Positions 1-8,494 of a stretch of 64,000 nucleotides of DNA are shown piece after piece. The DNA lies in contig NZ_JAFREP010000013.1 of the NCBI RefSeq assembly GCF_017377855.1, positions 248,001 through 312,000 of the forward strand. Direction: 5' to 3'. This stretch comes from Acanthopleuribacter pedis. GTDB taxonomy: Bacteria > Acidobacteriota > Holophagae > Acanthopleuribacterales > Acanthopleuribacteraceae. How positions within the stretch are numbered: the stretch's first letter is position 1; every line of letters starts with the position of its first letter. Under the pieces are notes generated by a model, which was not told the origin of the DNA, ran no database searches, and saw only the letters and a program-made list of their open reading frames with translations. The translations under genes were made by a program, and so were the position numbers.

Positions 1-203
1 AAATCCGGTATCGCCAAGACGATCAGGCCTGCCGTGTTTCCGCGGGCCCGGAACCGGGAACCTATCTGGTACAGTTCCCGCAACCCCAGCGCGCGATCGC
101 CCCAAAACAATCCATTGTGTTTTATCAGGGCGACCGTTGTTTGGGCGGCGGCGTCATCGACACGGCCCTGCGCGAAGCGGAACCCAACCAAGTAGCGGGC
201 TAA
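1..203 (+). CDS. mnmA: MnmA C-terminus, tRNA 2-thiouridylase (5' partial)
   Basis: Only the last ~67 codons are present, reading in the frame of codons beginning at base 3 and stopping with TAA at 201-203. The visible residues (KIRYR-like start, [14 protein letters not shown], then LGGGVI) match the C-terminal beta-barrel of MnmA, where the family has an A-x-x-P-G-Q-x-x-V-F-Y pattern followed by LGGG. MnmA uses ATP and persulfide sulfur to thiolate U34 of tRNA-Lys, -Glu and -Gln in the cytoplasm. The catalytic N-terminal part lies outside the window, so its integrity cannot be judged. A half-copy of the inverted-repeat end found at 55484 begins at the stop codon. Confidence 0.85.
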   Translation, partial: IRYRQDDQACRVSAGPEPGTYLVQFPQPQRAIAPKQSIVFYQGDRCLGGGVIDTALREAEPNQVAG

Positions 204-293
204 CCCGCATTTCTCACAAGGAGTTCTGCTACGAAGCCGAAACCCTGAGCGACCCCAAAATCAAAGCCGGCAAACCCCTGAAGCAACGCCCCG

Positions 294-413
294 CCACACC
301 GGCAATCGGTAAACGTGGGCCGCCATGCTGATCCGCATCCACTTCCTACTCGAAGCAACGGCTTCATCCACACCGGCCATCAGTAACCGAGGGCGGCCAT
401 GCTGATCCGCATC
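294..413. repeat. Imperfect tandem repeat, period 74, in the mnmA-rpsU gap
   Basis: The stretch beginning CCACACCGG at 294 recurs at 368. About 45 bases match with roughly six differences, ending in GCCATGCTGATCCGCAT in both copies. It lies in the 320-bp gap between mnmA and rpsU, which otherwise holds only the rpsU terminator and the 19-base sequence at 200-218 that matches the 55484 inverted repeat at 17 of 19 positions. No coding sequence is convincing here. Confidence 0.6.
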
Positions 414-437
414 TTCTAACCATCCAAAAATCCAAAA

Positions 438-470
438 TAAAAAAGCAGCCACCGAAGCGACTGCCTTTTC
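438..470 (-). terminator. Rho-independent terminator of rpsU
   Basis: Read on the minus strand, GCAGTCGC (464-457) pairs with GTGGCTGC (452-445) around a TTCG tetraloop, with two G-U pairs, followed by a run of six T. It lies ~55 bases past the rpsU stop. Confidence 0.85.
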
Positions 471-524
471 GAGAAATGGACACAGCTTGTTGTAACAGGC
501 TGTCAATGTTGAGATCAGAGATTC

Positions 525-740
525 TTAGTTGTAGTAGCGCATCCGTTGGCGTTCTTTGCGAAGCTTTTTCAGGATCTTCTTGCGCGCTTCCAATTTTTCT
601 TTACGACGAATCTCAGAAGGTTTGATGAAATGCTTTCTTTTCTTAATTTCAGAAAACAAACCGGAACGTTCACACTTGCGTTTGAACTGCTTGACGATCT
701 CATCAATTGACTCGTGGCCTTGAAGAACAACAATTGGCAT
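525..740 (-). CDS. rpsU: 30S ribosomal protein S21
   Basis: This 71-residue, very basic protein is full length for bS21. It begins MPIVVLQGHESIDEIVKQFK and has a lysine/arginine-rich helical second half ending RMRYYN. S21 is a late-assembling small-subunit protein near the anti-Shine-Dalgarno region that helps translation initiation. The start is supported by an AAAGGA ribosome-binding site ~8 bases upstream. It is monocistronic, with its own promoter and a strong terminator on either side. Confidence 0.97.
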   Translation of the reverse strand: MPIVVLQGHESIDEIVKQFKRKCERSGLFSEIKKRKHFIKPSEIRRKEKLEARKKILKKLRKERQRMRYYN

Positions 741-807
741 AAAGTGTCACATCCTTTCTATGTTGAATTGGCGGTCCTCGGAAAGGTTCCTGGACACAAG
801 TTGCGAA

Positions 808-836
808 TCATAGCACAAAGCACGCCCATGAACAAG
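808..836 (-). promoter_or_regulatory. Probable sigma-70 promoter of rpsU
   Basis: On the minus strand TTGTTC (836-831) and TATGAT (813-808) are separated by exactly 17 bases. This would start transcription near 800, giving a ~60-base leader before the rpsU ATG. The -35 matches only TTG of TTGACA, while the -10 is five of six. Confidence 0.5.
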
Positions 837-987
837 GAATTGCAGGCCCCTACCAACCCAAGCGGAAAAGGCCCTGGGCCGGCACGCCATTCGTTCTTGA
901 CTCAAATCGCAGGCAAGGATAAGGTTGCAATGGATCTGGGTGCCGACCTGAGGCACCAGACGACGACCCTACACGGAGCTGCACCAT

Positions 988-1113
988 ATGTGGTACCTTG
1001 CATCGTTTCTTTTAACCGTATCCCCCATCATCTTGGGGATCGGCGCGGTCATCGGTCATTTTGTGGTCGATGAATTTTACAAATACCCGCTCTACGACAA
1101 CTACGACCAGTAA
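988..1113 (+). CDS. Possible 41-residue single-pass membrane peptide
   Basis: A short reading frame of 41 codons starts at ATG 988 with GGAG eight bases upstream. It encodes MWYLASFLLTVSPIILGIGA, continuing as one hydrophobic segment to about residue 27, then a short acidic/aromatic tail ending YDNYDQ. A clean hairpin terminator follows 36 bases after the stop, which supports a real transcription unit. No family is recognised. The hydrophobic helix with an outward or inward tail resembles small regulatory membrane peptides, but that is inference. The 247 bases before it hold the rpsU promoter on the other strand. Confidence 0.5.
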   Translation: MWYLASFLLTVSPIILGIGAVIGHFVVDEFYKYPLYDNYDQ

Positions 1114-1148
1114 CCGGGTCACCCGCACTTAAAGAACACGTCCATCAG

Positions 1149-1173
1149 AAGCACCTCGTTGAGGTGCTTTTTG
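1149..1173 (+). terminator. Rho-independent terminator
   Basis: AGCACCTC (1150-1157) pairs perfectly with GAGGTGCT (1161-1168) around a GTT loop, followed by TTTTT. It ends the short transcript carrying the 41-codon frame. Confidence 0.85.
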
Positions 1174-1198
1174 CGTTTACACGAAACCGGGGTAGTGT

Positions 1199-2161
1199 TT
1201 GCCGAATTCATCCACGCCGAAACCAAAAAAATGGGTCCTCCAAAACACGGGCAAGTTCTTCATGTGGACCACCCTTATTTTGTACGGCGTCAGCTACTTG
1301 ACCACCAACAGCACCATTTTCCTGTTCAGCAGCATTTTTTCGGCGATCCTGGTCTATAGCTTCTTTTACCTGCGGTTTTTGTTCCCCAAGCTGGACATTA
1401 AAGTCCGCAATCCGTCCGAACTCTTCGCCGGCCGCGACGGCTCCTTTGAAATCCACCTGAAAAGCCACAACCGCCGCCTGCCCTTCGGCCCCTTAGAGAT
1501 CACCTTTGTGACCGACCAAGACGATGTCACCTTCCAGACCGTGGTCCCCAGCGTGCCCGCCCACGAGGAAGTGGTCCATACCATTCATTTAACCCCCAAA
1601 AAACGCGGCCGTCTCAAAATCATCGAGGTCTACCTGCAAAGCGCCGTCCCTTTCGGCCTGTTCGCCCGGCGCCAAAGCTTGGTTTTGGACCAAGAACTGC
1701 TAATTTTCCCGGAAATTCTCGACAAGGTACAGCGCCTCCCCCACAGTGAAGAACCCCGCACCGGTCTCGAACCCCAACAAAGCGAGGATTTCCAATACCT
1801 GTCACCCTACCAGTCGGGCGACGACATCCGCATGATCCACTGGCGCAAATCGGCCACCTCCCAAATCCCCATCGTGCGCCGGGACTTCCAAAAAAAAGAA
1901 CGGGTTGACCCGCGCATCTTTTTGGCCGATACCTGCCCCCACTTCGAATACGCGATTAAGGTGATGGCCACCTGGGTGGTGGAAGACCAAGGTTTTGACG
2001 ATTGGGCGGTGTTTGCCCAGCACGGCCTGCAACAGCCGACCGACCAGGCACAAATGCTGGCGATTCTGGCCGAGGCCGAGGCGGTTAACCCGGAGCAGGC
2101 GGGCAACCTGCTCAGCAATACGCGACGTCGCGTGATGCGCGCCTCCGAACTCCACCCTTAA
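1199..2161 (+). CDS. DUF58 domain membrane protein
   Basis: The 320-residue protein has two adjacent hydrophobic segments (about residues 22-37 and 41-57) and then a soluble domain. The DUF58 signature is clear near residue 210: YQSGDDIRMIHWRKSA followed by IVRRDF. DUF58 proteins usually sit beside a MoxR AAA+ ATPase and von Willebrand factor proteins and are thought to act in envelope protein assembly; here no MoxR gene is adjacent, so it is an orphan copy. The start is a TTG just after an in-frame stop (1193-1195), with only a weak G-rich stretch upstream; ATG at 1262 is possible but would cut into the first membrane segment. Confidence 0.85.
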   Translation: MPNSSTPKPKKWVLQNTGKFFMWTTLILYGVSYLTTNSTIFLFSSIFSAILVYSFFYLRFLFPKLDIKVRNPSELFAGRDGSFEIHLKSHNRRLPFGPLEITFVTDQDDVTFQTVVPSVPAHEEVVHTIHLTPKKRGRLKIIEVYLQSAVPFGLFARRQSLVLDQELLIFPEILDKVQRLPHSEEPRTGLEPQQSEDFQYLSPYQSGDDIRMIHWRKSATSQIPIVRRDFQKKERVDPRIFLADTCPHFEYAIKVMATWVVEDQGFDDWAVFAQHGLQQPTDQAQMLAILAEAEAVNPEQAGNLLSNTRRRVMRASELHP

Positions 2162-2335
2162 ACCGAAGAAGCGCGATAACGCGCGGTGATTTTCGCTAAA
2201 CCTCTGGGCTGCAACGGCCTGCAAAAATGCTCACCGCATCCAGCGGGTGCGCGTCGTGCGCGACCCCGGTCCGCTTTTTCCAAGCCTTTTCGCTCCAGAT
2301 TTTTAGAGAAAATCCCTCGCTTCAGCGCCTCTTAG
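2161..2335. repeat. Dispersed ~175-bp repeat, copy A
   Basis: The sequence from AACCGAAG at 2161 to CGCCTCTTA near 2335 is matched by 8597-8768 in the same orientation. Both copies have CCAGCGGG, GCGCGACCCCGG and CCCTCGCTTCAGC in the same order. Identity looks like about three quarters by eye, with a small indel near 2300. The copy begins at the last base of the DUF58 stop codon. The rest of the gap to 2534 has a six-base inverted repeat (GTATGA/TCATAC, 2401-2417) and a degenerate copy (2476-2494) of the 55701 inverted-repeat end. No gene is seen in the gap. Confidence 0.7.
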
Positions 2336-2534
2336 GCAAAACCCTTCATCAAAAAGCCGCGGCATCGGTTGCGACGCTTTTCATATTTGGCCACGAAAGC
2401 GTATGATGGCGTCATACCTTCATGTTTTCCGGCATGAGGCACGTGGGTTCGTCGCAAGACGGTTTAACTCTTGTGAACTATGCGGGCTAGGCCACCTACC
2501 GGCCTTGGGAATTTCGCTTTTATCGTAGGTCGCT

Positions 2535-4442
2535 ATGGTTTCTTTAGGATGGATAAAACGTTGTGTCACACCCCTCGCTCTGGTTGCGGGTTTGCTCCTA
2601 TCACCCTGCCTTGCACAAATTCAGGGGATCGTGGTTGCCGAGGACGGGCAACACGCCCTGCCTGAGGCGCAGGTTCGCATTCAGGGAAGCAGCCTGGCAA
2701 CCCTCAGCGACGACGGCGGTTTTTTCAGCCTCGACGATACACGGCCTTTCCCCTTCAAACTCGTCGCCGGCGCCCAAGGATATTACAACCGCGCCATCAC
2801 CATCGCCGACACCGGCGCGCTCGAGAACTTAATTTTTGAATTAGAAGCGGTCGACACCACGGTGATTCCCGATCATCCCTTTAACGCGCCCGCCTCCTGC
2901 AGCGGATGCCACCCCAATCAGTTCAGCGAATGGCTGCGCTCGCCGATGGCCCAAACCGGGCTCAACACCTGGGTCTTTGACTTACTGAGCGGTGACGCGA
3001 CCGAGGGCGGCACCGGCGGTTTTGTTTATCAGCGCGATTCCGTTCACCGGCTGACCCATCCCAACAGCGACTGTTCCGCCTGCCACTCCCCGGTCCACTG
3101 GTTAAGCGACATCGAAAACGCGGGCATGGGCGATTTCCACAATCCCAACCAAGCAATGCGCGAAGGCGTTCAGTGCGAGGTGTGTCACCGCGCGCTCGAA
3201 ATCGACGAAAGCAAACTCAATTGGCCAGGTGTGTTTCCGGCGTCGTTTAGGCTGCTGCGCGGTCCGCAAATCATCCAGTTCGGCCTGCTTGGCGACGCCG
3301 ACTACGCCGACAACAGCATCATGCGTCCTGGCTACAACCCATTGATGCAGGACACGTTATGCGCAAGTTGTCACGAGGACAACAACGATCACGACGGCGA
3401 CGGCGACTTTGAAGATGCGGGTTCGGTTCCCCATGAAACCACCTACAGCGAGTACCTGCGCTACCGGGAAACGGCCGACCCCGAATCGGTGCAAACCTGC
3501 GTCGGCTGCCACATGCCCGCGACCAACAGCGCCGGCTTCTGTAGCTTTTCCAATGTGATCCGCGATCCCGGCACGATTCGAAGTCACGAACTGCGCGGGA
3601 CCAGCCCCGATTACCTGGAAAACGCGCTGACGATGACGGTTGAAACCACCGCGGCAAGCGTCCAAAACCCGCAACTCAGCGTGGCGGTTAACCTCACCAA
3701 CGACCGCACCGGCCACGCGGTACCGACCGGCATCGCCATTCGCAACATGCTGCTGCTGGTGGAAGTACGCGACAGCAACGGCCTGCTGCTCAACCAAACG
3801 GCCGGAACCGTCGTGGACTCAGTCGGCGGGGTTGGCGACTCAGTCGGCGAGGTTGGCGACTCAGTCGGCGGGATTGGCGACTCAGTCGGCGGATCCGCCG
3901 ACGCCGAGAACGGCTATTACGCGGGCTTGCCAGGCCAAGCCTTTTACAAGAACCTGGCCCGCGGCGACGGCGAGCGGGTTTTTTACACCGAGGCTGATCG
4001 GGTCCTTGCCGACAACCGCATCCAGCCAGGCGAAACCTACCGCGGTGTCTTTGCTTTTGAAGCGGGGCCGAGTTCGGATGCGGACGGACCGCTATCGGTT
4101 GATGTACGCCTGATTTATCGCCGCGCCTTCTTTGACCTCATCCAGGCCAAGGGTTGGGTGGAAACCGGCCTCGGCGATCCGCTGCCCGACATCGCACCAC
4201 CTCATTTCGGAACGCTGATGGAACGCGCCCAAGAAACCACAAGCTTCTGTGACCTCAAGGGTTTGGACGTAACGCCCGGCATCCAAATCGCGGATATCAA
4301 CCTGTTGACGGCCGCATGGCGGCAACCCCTGCCTTACCCGTTTGCAACGGGGGAAACCACCAGCGTGTTGGATTTGGCCGCGCTGGTCTCCTGCCTGCCG
4401 GCACCCATGGAACAGCAGCCGGCCAAAAGTGAGGCGCCGTGA
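2535..4442 (+). CDS. Secreted five-haem c-type cytochrome with carboxypeptidase-regulatory-like domain
   Basis: A signal peptide spans roughly residues 1-27 (hydrophobic VTPLALVAGLLLSPCLA). Residues ~28-105 form a carboxypeptidase-regulatory-like beta domain (IQGIVVAEDG, then LPEAQVRIQG). Five CxxCH haem-binding motifs follow at about 122, 180, 214, 276 and 322, so this is a periplasmic or surface multihaem cytochrome of the cytochrome c-554/c-552 type, probably in electron transfer. An acidic stretch (DHDGDGDFED, ~286-294) may bind calcium. Near residue 430 lies a four-fold GDSVGG-type repeat. The last ~50 residues (CDLKGLDVTPGIQIADINLL onward) look dockerin-like but lack clear calcium ligands. 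The physiological partner is unknown; no oxidoreductase is adjacent. Confidence 0.8.
   Translation: MVSLGWIKRCVTPLALVAGLLLSPCLAQIQGIVVAEDGQHALPEAQVRIQGSSLATLSDDGGFFSLDDTRPFPFKLVAGAQGYYNRAITIADTGALENLIFELEAVDTTVIPDHPFNAPASCSGCHPNQFSEWLRSPMAQTGLNTWVFDLLSGDATEGGTGGFVYQRDSVHRLTHPNSDCSACHSPVHWLSDIENAGMGDFHNPNQAMREGVQCEVCHRALEIDESKLNWPGVFPASFRLLRGPQIIQFGLLGDADYADNSIMRPGYNPLMQDTLCASCHEDNNDHDGDGDFEDAGSVPHETTYSEYLRYRETADPESVQTCVGCHMPATNSAGFCSFSNVIRDPGTIRSHELRGTSPDYLENALTMTVETTAASVQNPQLSVAVNLTNDRTGHAVPTGIAIRNMLLLVEVRDSNGLLLNQTAGTVVDSVGGVGDSVGEVGDSVGGIGDSVGGSADAENGYYAGLPGQAFYKNLARGDGERVFYTEADRVLADNRIQPGETYRGVFAFEAGPSSDADGPLSVDVRLIYRRAFFDLIQAKGWVETGLGDPLPDIAPPHFGTLMERAQETTSFCDLKGLDVTPGIQIADINLLTAAWRQPLPYPFATGETTSVLDLAALVSCLPAPMEQQPAKSEAP
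3816..3899 (+). repeat. Four tandem 21-bp units inside the cytochrome gene
   Basis: Units start at 3816, 3837, 3858 and 3879, each beginning GACTCAGTCGGCG. The first three differ at single positions and the fourth decays at its end. The unit is in frame and encodes seven residues (DSVGGVG type), so copy-number change would keep the reading frame. Confidence 0.9.
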
Positions 4443-5128
4443 AAACCATCGGCATCTTTCGCTCCTGCTTCAAAGAGAAGTTCGGCATCCCGCGTCAGCC
4501 GGGATTGACGCGATACGCGCGCGGCCACGTCGAAATGCTGCCGGAATTTGCGGAAGCAGACGCCTTCCGCGGCATTGAGGGTTTCTCGCATTTGTGGCTC
4601 TGCTGGGTATTTCACCAGGCGCAACGGGAGACCTGGTCACCCACGGTGCGCCCGCCGCGATTGGGCGGGAACCGCCGCCTCGGCGTGTTTGCCACCCGCT
4701 CGCCGTTTCGTCCCAATGCTCTGGGCATGTCGGTGGTAGCCTTTGACCGGTTACACCAAGAAGGAGACCGCTTGGCATTGCATGTGCGCGGCGGTGATTT
4801 GGTCGAAGGCACCCCGATTCTCGACATCAAACCCTACCTGCCTTATTCCGACGCCTTACCCGAGGCGAGCGGCGGTTTCGCCGAGCGCAAACCGGCCCCG
4901 CTGCTGCCGGTCCGCTTTAGCGACGCGGTTGCACGCCAACTGGCCGACCCGAATCGGTTCCCCGAGGATTTTCAAGCGTTGATCATCGATGTGTTGGCGG
5001 CCGATCCACGTCCCGCTTACCGCCGCAAACAAGGCTCGCGTGTGTACGGGGTCAAACTCTACCAATACGACGTGAAGTGGCGGGTGGAACATGACGGTGC
5101 GGAAGTTTTTCAAATTGTTTCCTGTTAA
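4439..5128 (+). CDS. trmO: tRNA (N6-threonylcarbamoyl-A37)-N6-methyltransferase, TsaA/TrmO type
   Basis: The 229 residues are close to the usual TrmO length (~235 in E. coli). The TsaA/UPF0066 fold is recognised from the start (IGIFRSCFKEKFGIPRQPGL), GFSHLWLCWVFH near residue 50, LGVFATRSPFRPNALGMSVV near 85 and DLVEGTPILDIKPYLPYSD near 120. TrmO methylates t6A37 of threonine tRNAs with SAM. The GTG start overlaps the upstream cytochrome stop by four bases (GTGA), so translation is probably coupled, although the two functions have no obvious link. Confidence 0.92.
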   Translation: MKTIGIFRSCFKEKFGIPRQPGLTRYARGHVEMLPEFAEADAFRGIEGFSHLWLCWVFHQAQRETWSPTVRPPRLGGNRRLGVFATRSPFRPNALGMSVVAFDRLHQEGDRLALHVRGGDLVEGTPILDIKPYLPYSDALPEASGGFAERKPAPLLPVRFSDAVARQLADPNRFPEDFQALIIDVLAADPRPAYRRKQGSRVYGVKLYQYDVKWRVEHDGAEVFQIVSC

Positions 5129-5291
5129 CCCGAAAACCCCGAACCCCTGGGTTCCAAGCAAAATAACCGTATTTTTCACGAAGGTTCACAGCTTGCAGAG
5201 AAATGCGTGCAAGAGTGTGTTTAAATGGGCCACACTTTGACGCAGGCCCGATCCACCCTAAAATACCCTGCAGCCAGGAGTCCCCTTTTTC

Positions 5292-5897
5292 ATGACGCAA
5301 AACGCCCCTTCCAAAACCGTATCCGCCGACGACGTACGCGCCGCGGTCAAAACCATTCTGACCTACATCGGCGAGAACCCTGATCGCGAGGGATTGGAAG
5401 AAACCCCCGACCGCATCTTGCGCAGTTACAACGACTTGTATTCCGGCTACCAGCAAGAGCCGGCCTCGGTTCTCAAAACTTTTGGTGACGGCGGCGAAGA
5501 TGTCGACGAAATGATCCTGCAACGCAACATCCCGTTTTTCTCGATGTGTGAACACCATATGCTGCCCTTTTTCGGCGTCGCCCACGTGGCCTACGTCCCC
5601 GAAAGCCGCATCGTTGGTCTTTCGAAGCTGGCCCGCTTGGTGGAAGTTTACGCCCGTCGCCTGCAAGTTCAGGAGCGCATGACCAGTCAAATCACCCGCG
5701 CCTTAATGGAAACCCTAAACGCACGCGGCGCCGCATGTGTCATCCAAGCCTCTCACCTGTGTATGTTCCAGCGCGGCATCAAAAAACACAGCAGTGACAC
5801 GGTCACCAGTTCACTGAAGGGCTGCTTCCGTGATCCCGAAACCCGCGGCGAATTCTTGGAACTCATTAAACTCGATGCATCGGTACGCCAATTTTAA
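5292..5897 (+). CDS. folE: GTP cyclohydrolase I
   Basis: A 201-residue, full-length GTP cyclohydrolase I. It converts GTP to 7,8-dihydroneopterin triphosphate, the entry step to tetrahydrofolate and related pterins. ENPDREGLEETPDR (~28-41) is the family signature. The zinc ligands are present as C86 and H89 in SMCEHHMLPFFG and C157 in SHLCMFQRG. AGGAG lies about 13 bases before the ATG. The next gene starts 30 bases downstream on the same strand, so folE probably heads a three-gene unit with the ATP-grasp and M14 genes. Confidence 0.97.
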   Translation: MTQNAPSKTVSADDVRAAVKTILTYIGENPDREGLEETPDRILRSYNDLYSGYQQEPASVLKTFGDGGEDVDEMILQRNIPFFSMCEHHMLPFFGVAHVAYVPESRIVGLSKLARLVEVYARRLQVQERMTSQITRALMETLNARGAACVIQASHLCMFQRGIKKHSSDTVTSSLKGCFRDPETRGEFLELIKLDASVRQF

Positions 5898-5927
5898 AGA
5901 AAGAAAGAAGGAAGGGAAGAACAAGCC

Positions 5928-7385
5928 ATGCACCAAAAGAATGTTGTCATTGTTGAGCCTGGCCAATTTGAAACCGACAACCACTACTACCCCCGCGCGC
6001 TAAACGCGCAACTGCATCCCATGATCAAACACTTCCTCAGCCTGGGGAATGATCGCATCGCCGAGCGTTATTGCCATCTTCATCCCGAGGTTGATCGTGA
6101 TGCGGTTATCGAAACGCTTTCCAGCCCGATCAAATACTTGCGCTGGTCCGGCGCCGATCTCTTCTGTGTCTCTAATGATCGCGGCAATCGCAAAGTCGTG
6201 GTCATCGAATTGAATTCCTGTCCCTCCGGTCAAAAATCCGTACCGCTGGACGGGGAGTACGACGACCAGAGCGGCTACCGCACCTTGCTTGAACGATCCC
6301 TGGTTCCTTATTTAAAGAAACGGACCCTGCCGGAAGGCGATGTCGCGGTCCTTTACGACAAAAACCACATGGAGGCCTCGGGTTACGCGGCCACCCTCGC
6401 CGACCTACAAGGTAAACCCGTGTTCCTGGTCCCCTTCCACGACAAAGACCCCGATCCGCCCGCGCGTTTTAACGATCAAGGTGTTTTGTCCATTCGCAAG
6501 CCCGACGGAGCATGGCAACCCATCCGCGCGGCCATGCGTTATGTCACGCAAAAGCCCTGGAACCGCATTCCCCCCATCACCCGGACCATGATTTTTAACC
6601 CAATCCTGGGGTGTCTCGCGGGGGGTCGCAACAAAATGCTGGCGGCCAAAGCCTACGACTTCTTTAACGGAAAAATGCGCGGAACCCGCTTGGCGGTGCG
6701 TACCCCGGAAACGATTTGGGATGTTCCCAAATCTTCGGTGCCGCTTTACGTCGAACGCTTGGGCGGGGTCGCCGTGGTTAAAAACCCCTACAGCAACGCG
6801 GGCCAGGGCGTTTGGACCATCATTAACCAAGAAGAACTCGACCGTTTTATGGCGATTGAGGCCGACTACGACCGCTTCATCGTGCAATCGTTAATCGGTA
6901 ACGCCAAGTGGAGTTCACGCGGTGCGCAAGAAACGCTGTACCATGTGGGCACGGTTCCCGACAAACGCAACCGCATCTTCGTGGCCGACCTGCGCTTTAT
7001 GGTGGGTTCAAGCGAACAAGGTTTCTTCCCCGTGGCCATTTACGCACGACGCGCGCCCTCACCACTCGCCGGTGAACTGGGCAACGATTCCAGCACCTCC
7101 TGGGATATGTTGGGGACCAACCTCTCCTACAAGGACGGCGAAGGCCGGTGGCAGACGCAAACGGAACGCTTGATGCTCATGGACAACCGTGACTTTAACA
7201 AGCTGGGCATCGGGCTGGACGATTTGATCGAATCCTATCTGCAAACGGTGATGGCAACCCGCGCCATCGACGAAATGGCCGATTCACTGGTGAGCACCAA
7301 AGGAAAATTTAAGTTTCGCTTCTTCCGAACCGTAAACCCAGACGACCGTTTGGTCGATGAAATCTGCAGATTACCCAGCACTTGA
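5928..7385 (+). CDS. ATP-grasp amide ligase-like protein (RimK-type relative)
   Basis: The 485-residue soluble protein belongs to no named enzyme I can assign. An ATP-grasp fold is suggested by the glycine-rich loop in VAVVKNPYSNAGQGVWTI (~285-302), the ATP-contact strand RFIVQSLIG (~325) and the metal-binding stretch VADLRFMVGSS (~350) followed by a GTNLSYKDG segment (~400). ATP-grasp ligases join a carboxylate to an amine or thiol through an acylphosphate. The gene is directly followed by an AstE/aspartoacylase-like deacylase. Such ligase-plus-peptidase pairs are known among amidoligase systems, so it may build or tag a small peptide-like amide. A long purine-rich run precedes the ATG. Confidence 0.6.
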   Translation: MHQKNVVIVEPGQFETDNHYYPRALNAQLHPMIKHFLSLGNDRIAERYCHLHPEVDRDAVIETLSSPIKYLRWSGADLFCVSNDRGNRKVVVIELNSCPSGQKSVPLDGEYDDQSGYRTLLERSLVPYLKKRTLPEGDVAVLYDKNHMEASGYAATLADLQGKPVFLVPFHDKDPDPPARFNDQGVLSIRKPDGAWQPIRAAMRYVTQKPWNRIPPITRTMIFNPILGCLAGGRNKMLAAKAYDFFNGKMRGTRLAVRTPETIWDVPKSSVPLYVERLGGVAVVKNPYSNAGQGVWTIINQEELDRFMAIEADYDRFIVQSLIGNAKWSSRGAQETLYHVGTVPDKRNRIFVADLRFMVGSSEQGFFPVAIYARRAPSPLAGELGNDSSTSWDMLGTNLSYKDGEGRWQTQTERLMLMDNRDFNKLGIGLDDLIESYLQTVMATRAIDEMADSLVSTKGKFKFRFFRTVNPDDRLVDEICRLPST

Positions 7386-7447
7386 GGAACCGCCTTATCG
7401 CCGATTTAGATCCCCAACTCACTTTAGCCACGCCCGAGGAGCCCCCC

Positions 7448-8494
7448 GTGACGGCAGCCAAAGAAACGATTGAAACGATTCGTCTCACCCAAGAACTCAA
7501 CTTGGAGGAACTGCCCCACGGGTGCATCACTCGGTTAAAGGTCGTGCTCTCTCACGACGGCATGGGCCAGCCGGTATGGGTGCCGGTGATGGTTTTTCGC
7601 GGCGAAAAACCGGGGCCGGTATTTGGGATTACGGCCGCCTTACACGGTAACGAGGTCAACGGCATTCCGGTGATTCACCAGCTCTTTCAGAAACTGGACC
7701 GCAACTTACGCGGCACCGTGGTGGCGGTCCCGGTCACCAACGTGCCCGGCTACAACGCGCGAACGCGAACCCACACGGACGGCACCGATCTGAACACGAT
7801 CATGCCGGGCCGCGTCGACGGCAACGACGCCCAGGTTTACGCCTATCGCCTCAGCCAACGCATTGTGCGCCACTTCAATTTTCTGGTCGACCTTCACACG
7901 GCCTCGTTCGGGCGTATTAACAGCCTGTACGTACGCGCCGATTTAAGCGACGAAATGACGGCCAAAATGGCCTACTTGCAACGCCCGCAAATCATTCTTC
8001 AGAACCAACCCTCGGACGGCACACTGCGCGGCCACGCCATGGACCTGGGCATTCCCGCGATCACCGTGGAGATCGGAAATCCGCACCGCTTCCAACCGGA
8101 GTTCATTCGGTTGTCGCTTTCGGGATTACGCGCGGTACTGAGCGAAGTGGGCATGGTGCGCAAACGCCATCGTTCGCCGGGTCCACCCCCCGTGCTTTGC
8201 GGCAATTCCTATTGGATTTACGCGGACCACGGCGGCCTGTTGGAAGTGTTCCCCAACGTGAAAGACGACGTGGAAAAAGGCCAGGTCATAGCACGGCTGA
8301 CCAATGTGTTCGGCGATGTGGTGCGCGAATACCGCGCGCCGGAAGACGGCATCGTCATCGGCAAAAGCGTGGACCCTGTCGGCCAAACCGGGGCCAGAAT
8401 TCTGCATTTAGGGCAGAAATATACGGACCATGCGCTTCAGGCGTTTAAAAAAGAAATCGACGTACAATCCTTGGGCATGCCCGTCGACAGCTAA
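7448..8494 (+). CDS. Succinylglutamate desuccinylase/aspartoacylase family zinc hydrolase (M14-like)
   Basis: This is an AstE/aspartoacylase-type metallohydrolase that removes acyl or aminoacyl groups from amino compounds. Zinc-site features are HGNEVNG (after GITAALHGNE) and FLVDLHTASFG; the C-terminal half has the beta domain typical of this family (IYADHGGLLEVFPNVKDDVE onward). I chose GTG 7448 because GAGGAG lies seven bases upstream; a TTG at 7382 would overlap the ATP-grasp stop by four bases (TTGA) and add 22 residues. Its coupling to the upstream ligase suggests one makes an amide bond and the other removes or processes it. Confidence 0.8.
   Translation: MTAAKETIETIRLTQELNLEELPHGCITRLKVVLSHDGMGQPVWVPVMVFRGEKPGPVFGITAALHGNEVNGIPVIHQLFQKLDRNLRGTVVAVPVTNVPGYNARTRTHTDGTDLNTIMPGRVDGNDAQVYAYRLSQRIVRHFNFLVDLHTASFGRINSLYVRADLSDEMTAKMAYLQRPQIILQNQPSDGTLRGHAMDLGIPAITVEIGNPHRFQPEFIRLSLSGLRAVLSEVGMVRKRHRSPGPPPVLCGNSYWIYADHGGLLEVFPNVKDDVEKGQVIARLTNVFGDVVREYRAPEDGIVIGKSVDPVGQTGARILHLGQKYTDHALQAFKKEIDVQSLGMPVDS

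Noticed and set aside
200-2494. A composite element bounded by the left-type end at 200 and the right-type end at 2476
   Set aside because: The right end is degenerate (about 15 of 19), the span contains essential rpsU, and no target duplication is visible.
3816-3899. The 21-bp repeats as a CRISPR-like array
   Set aside because: Units abut without spacers and are in frame within a coding gene.
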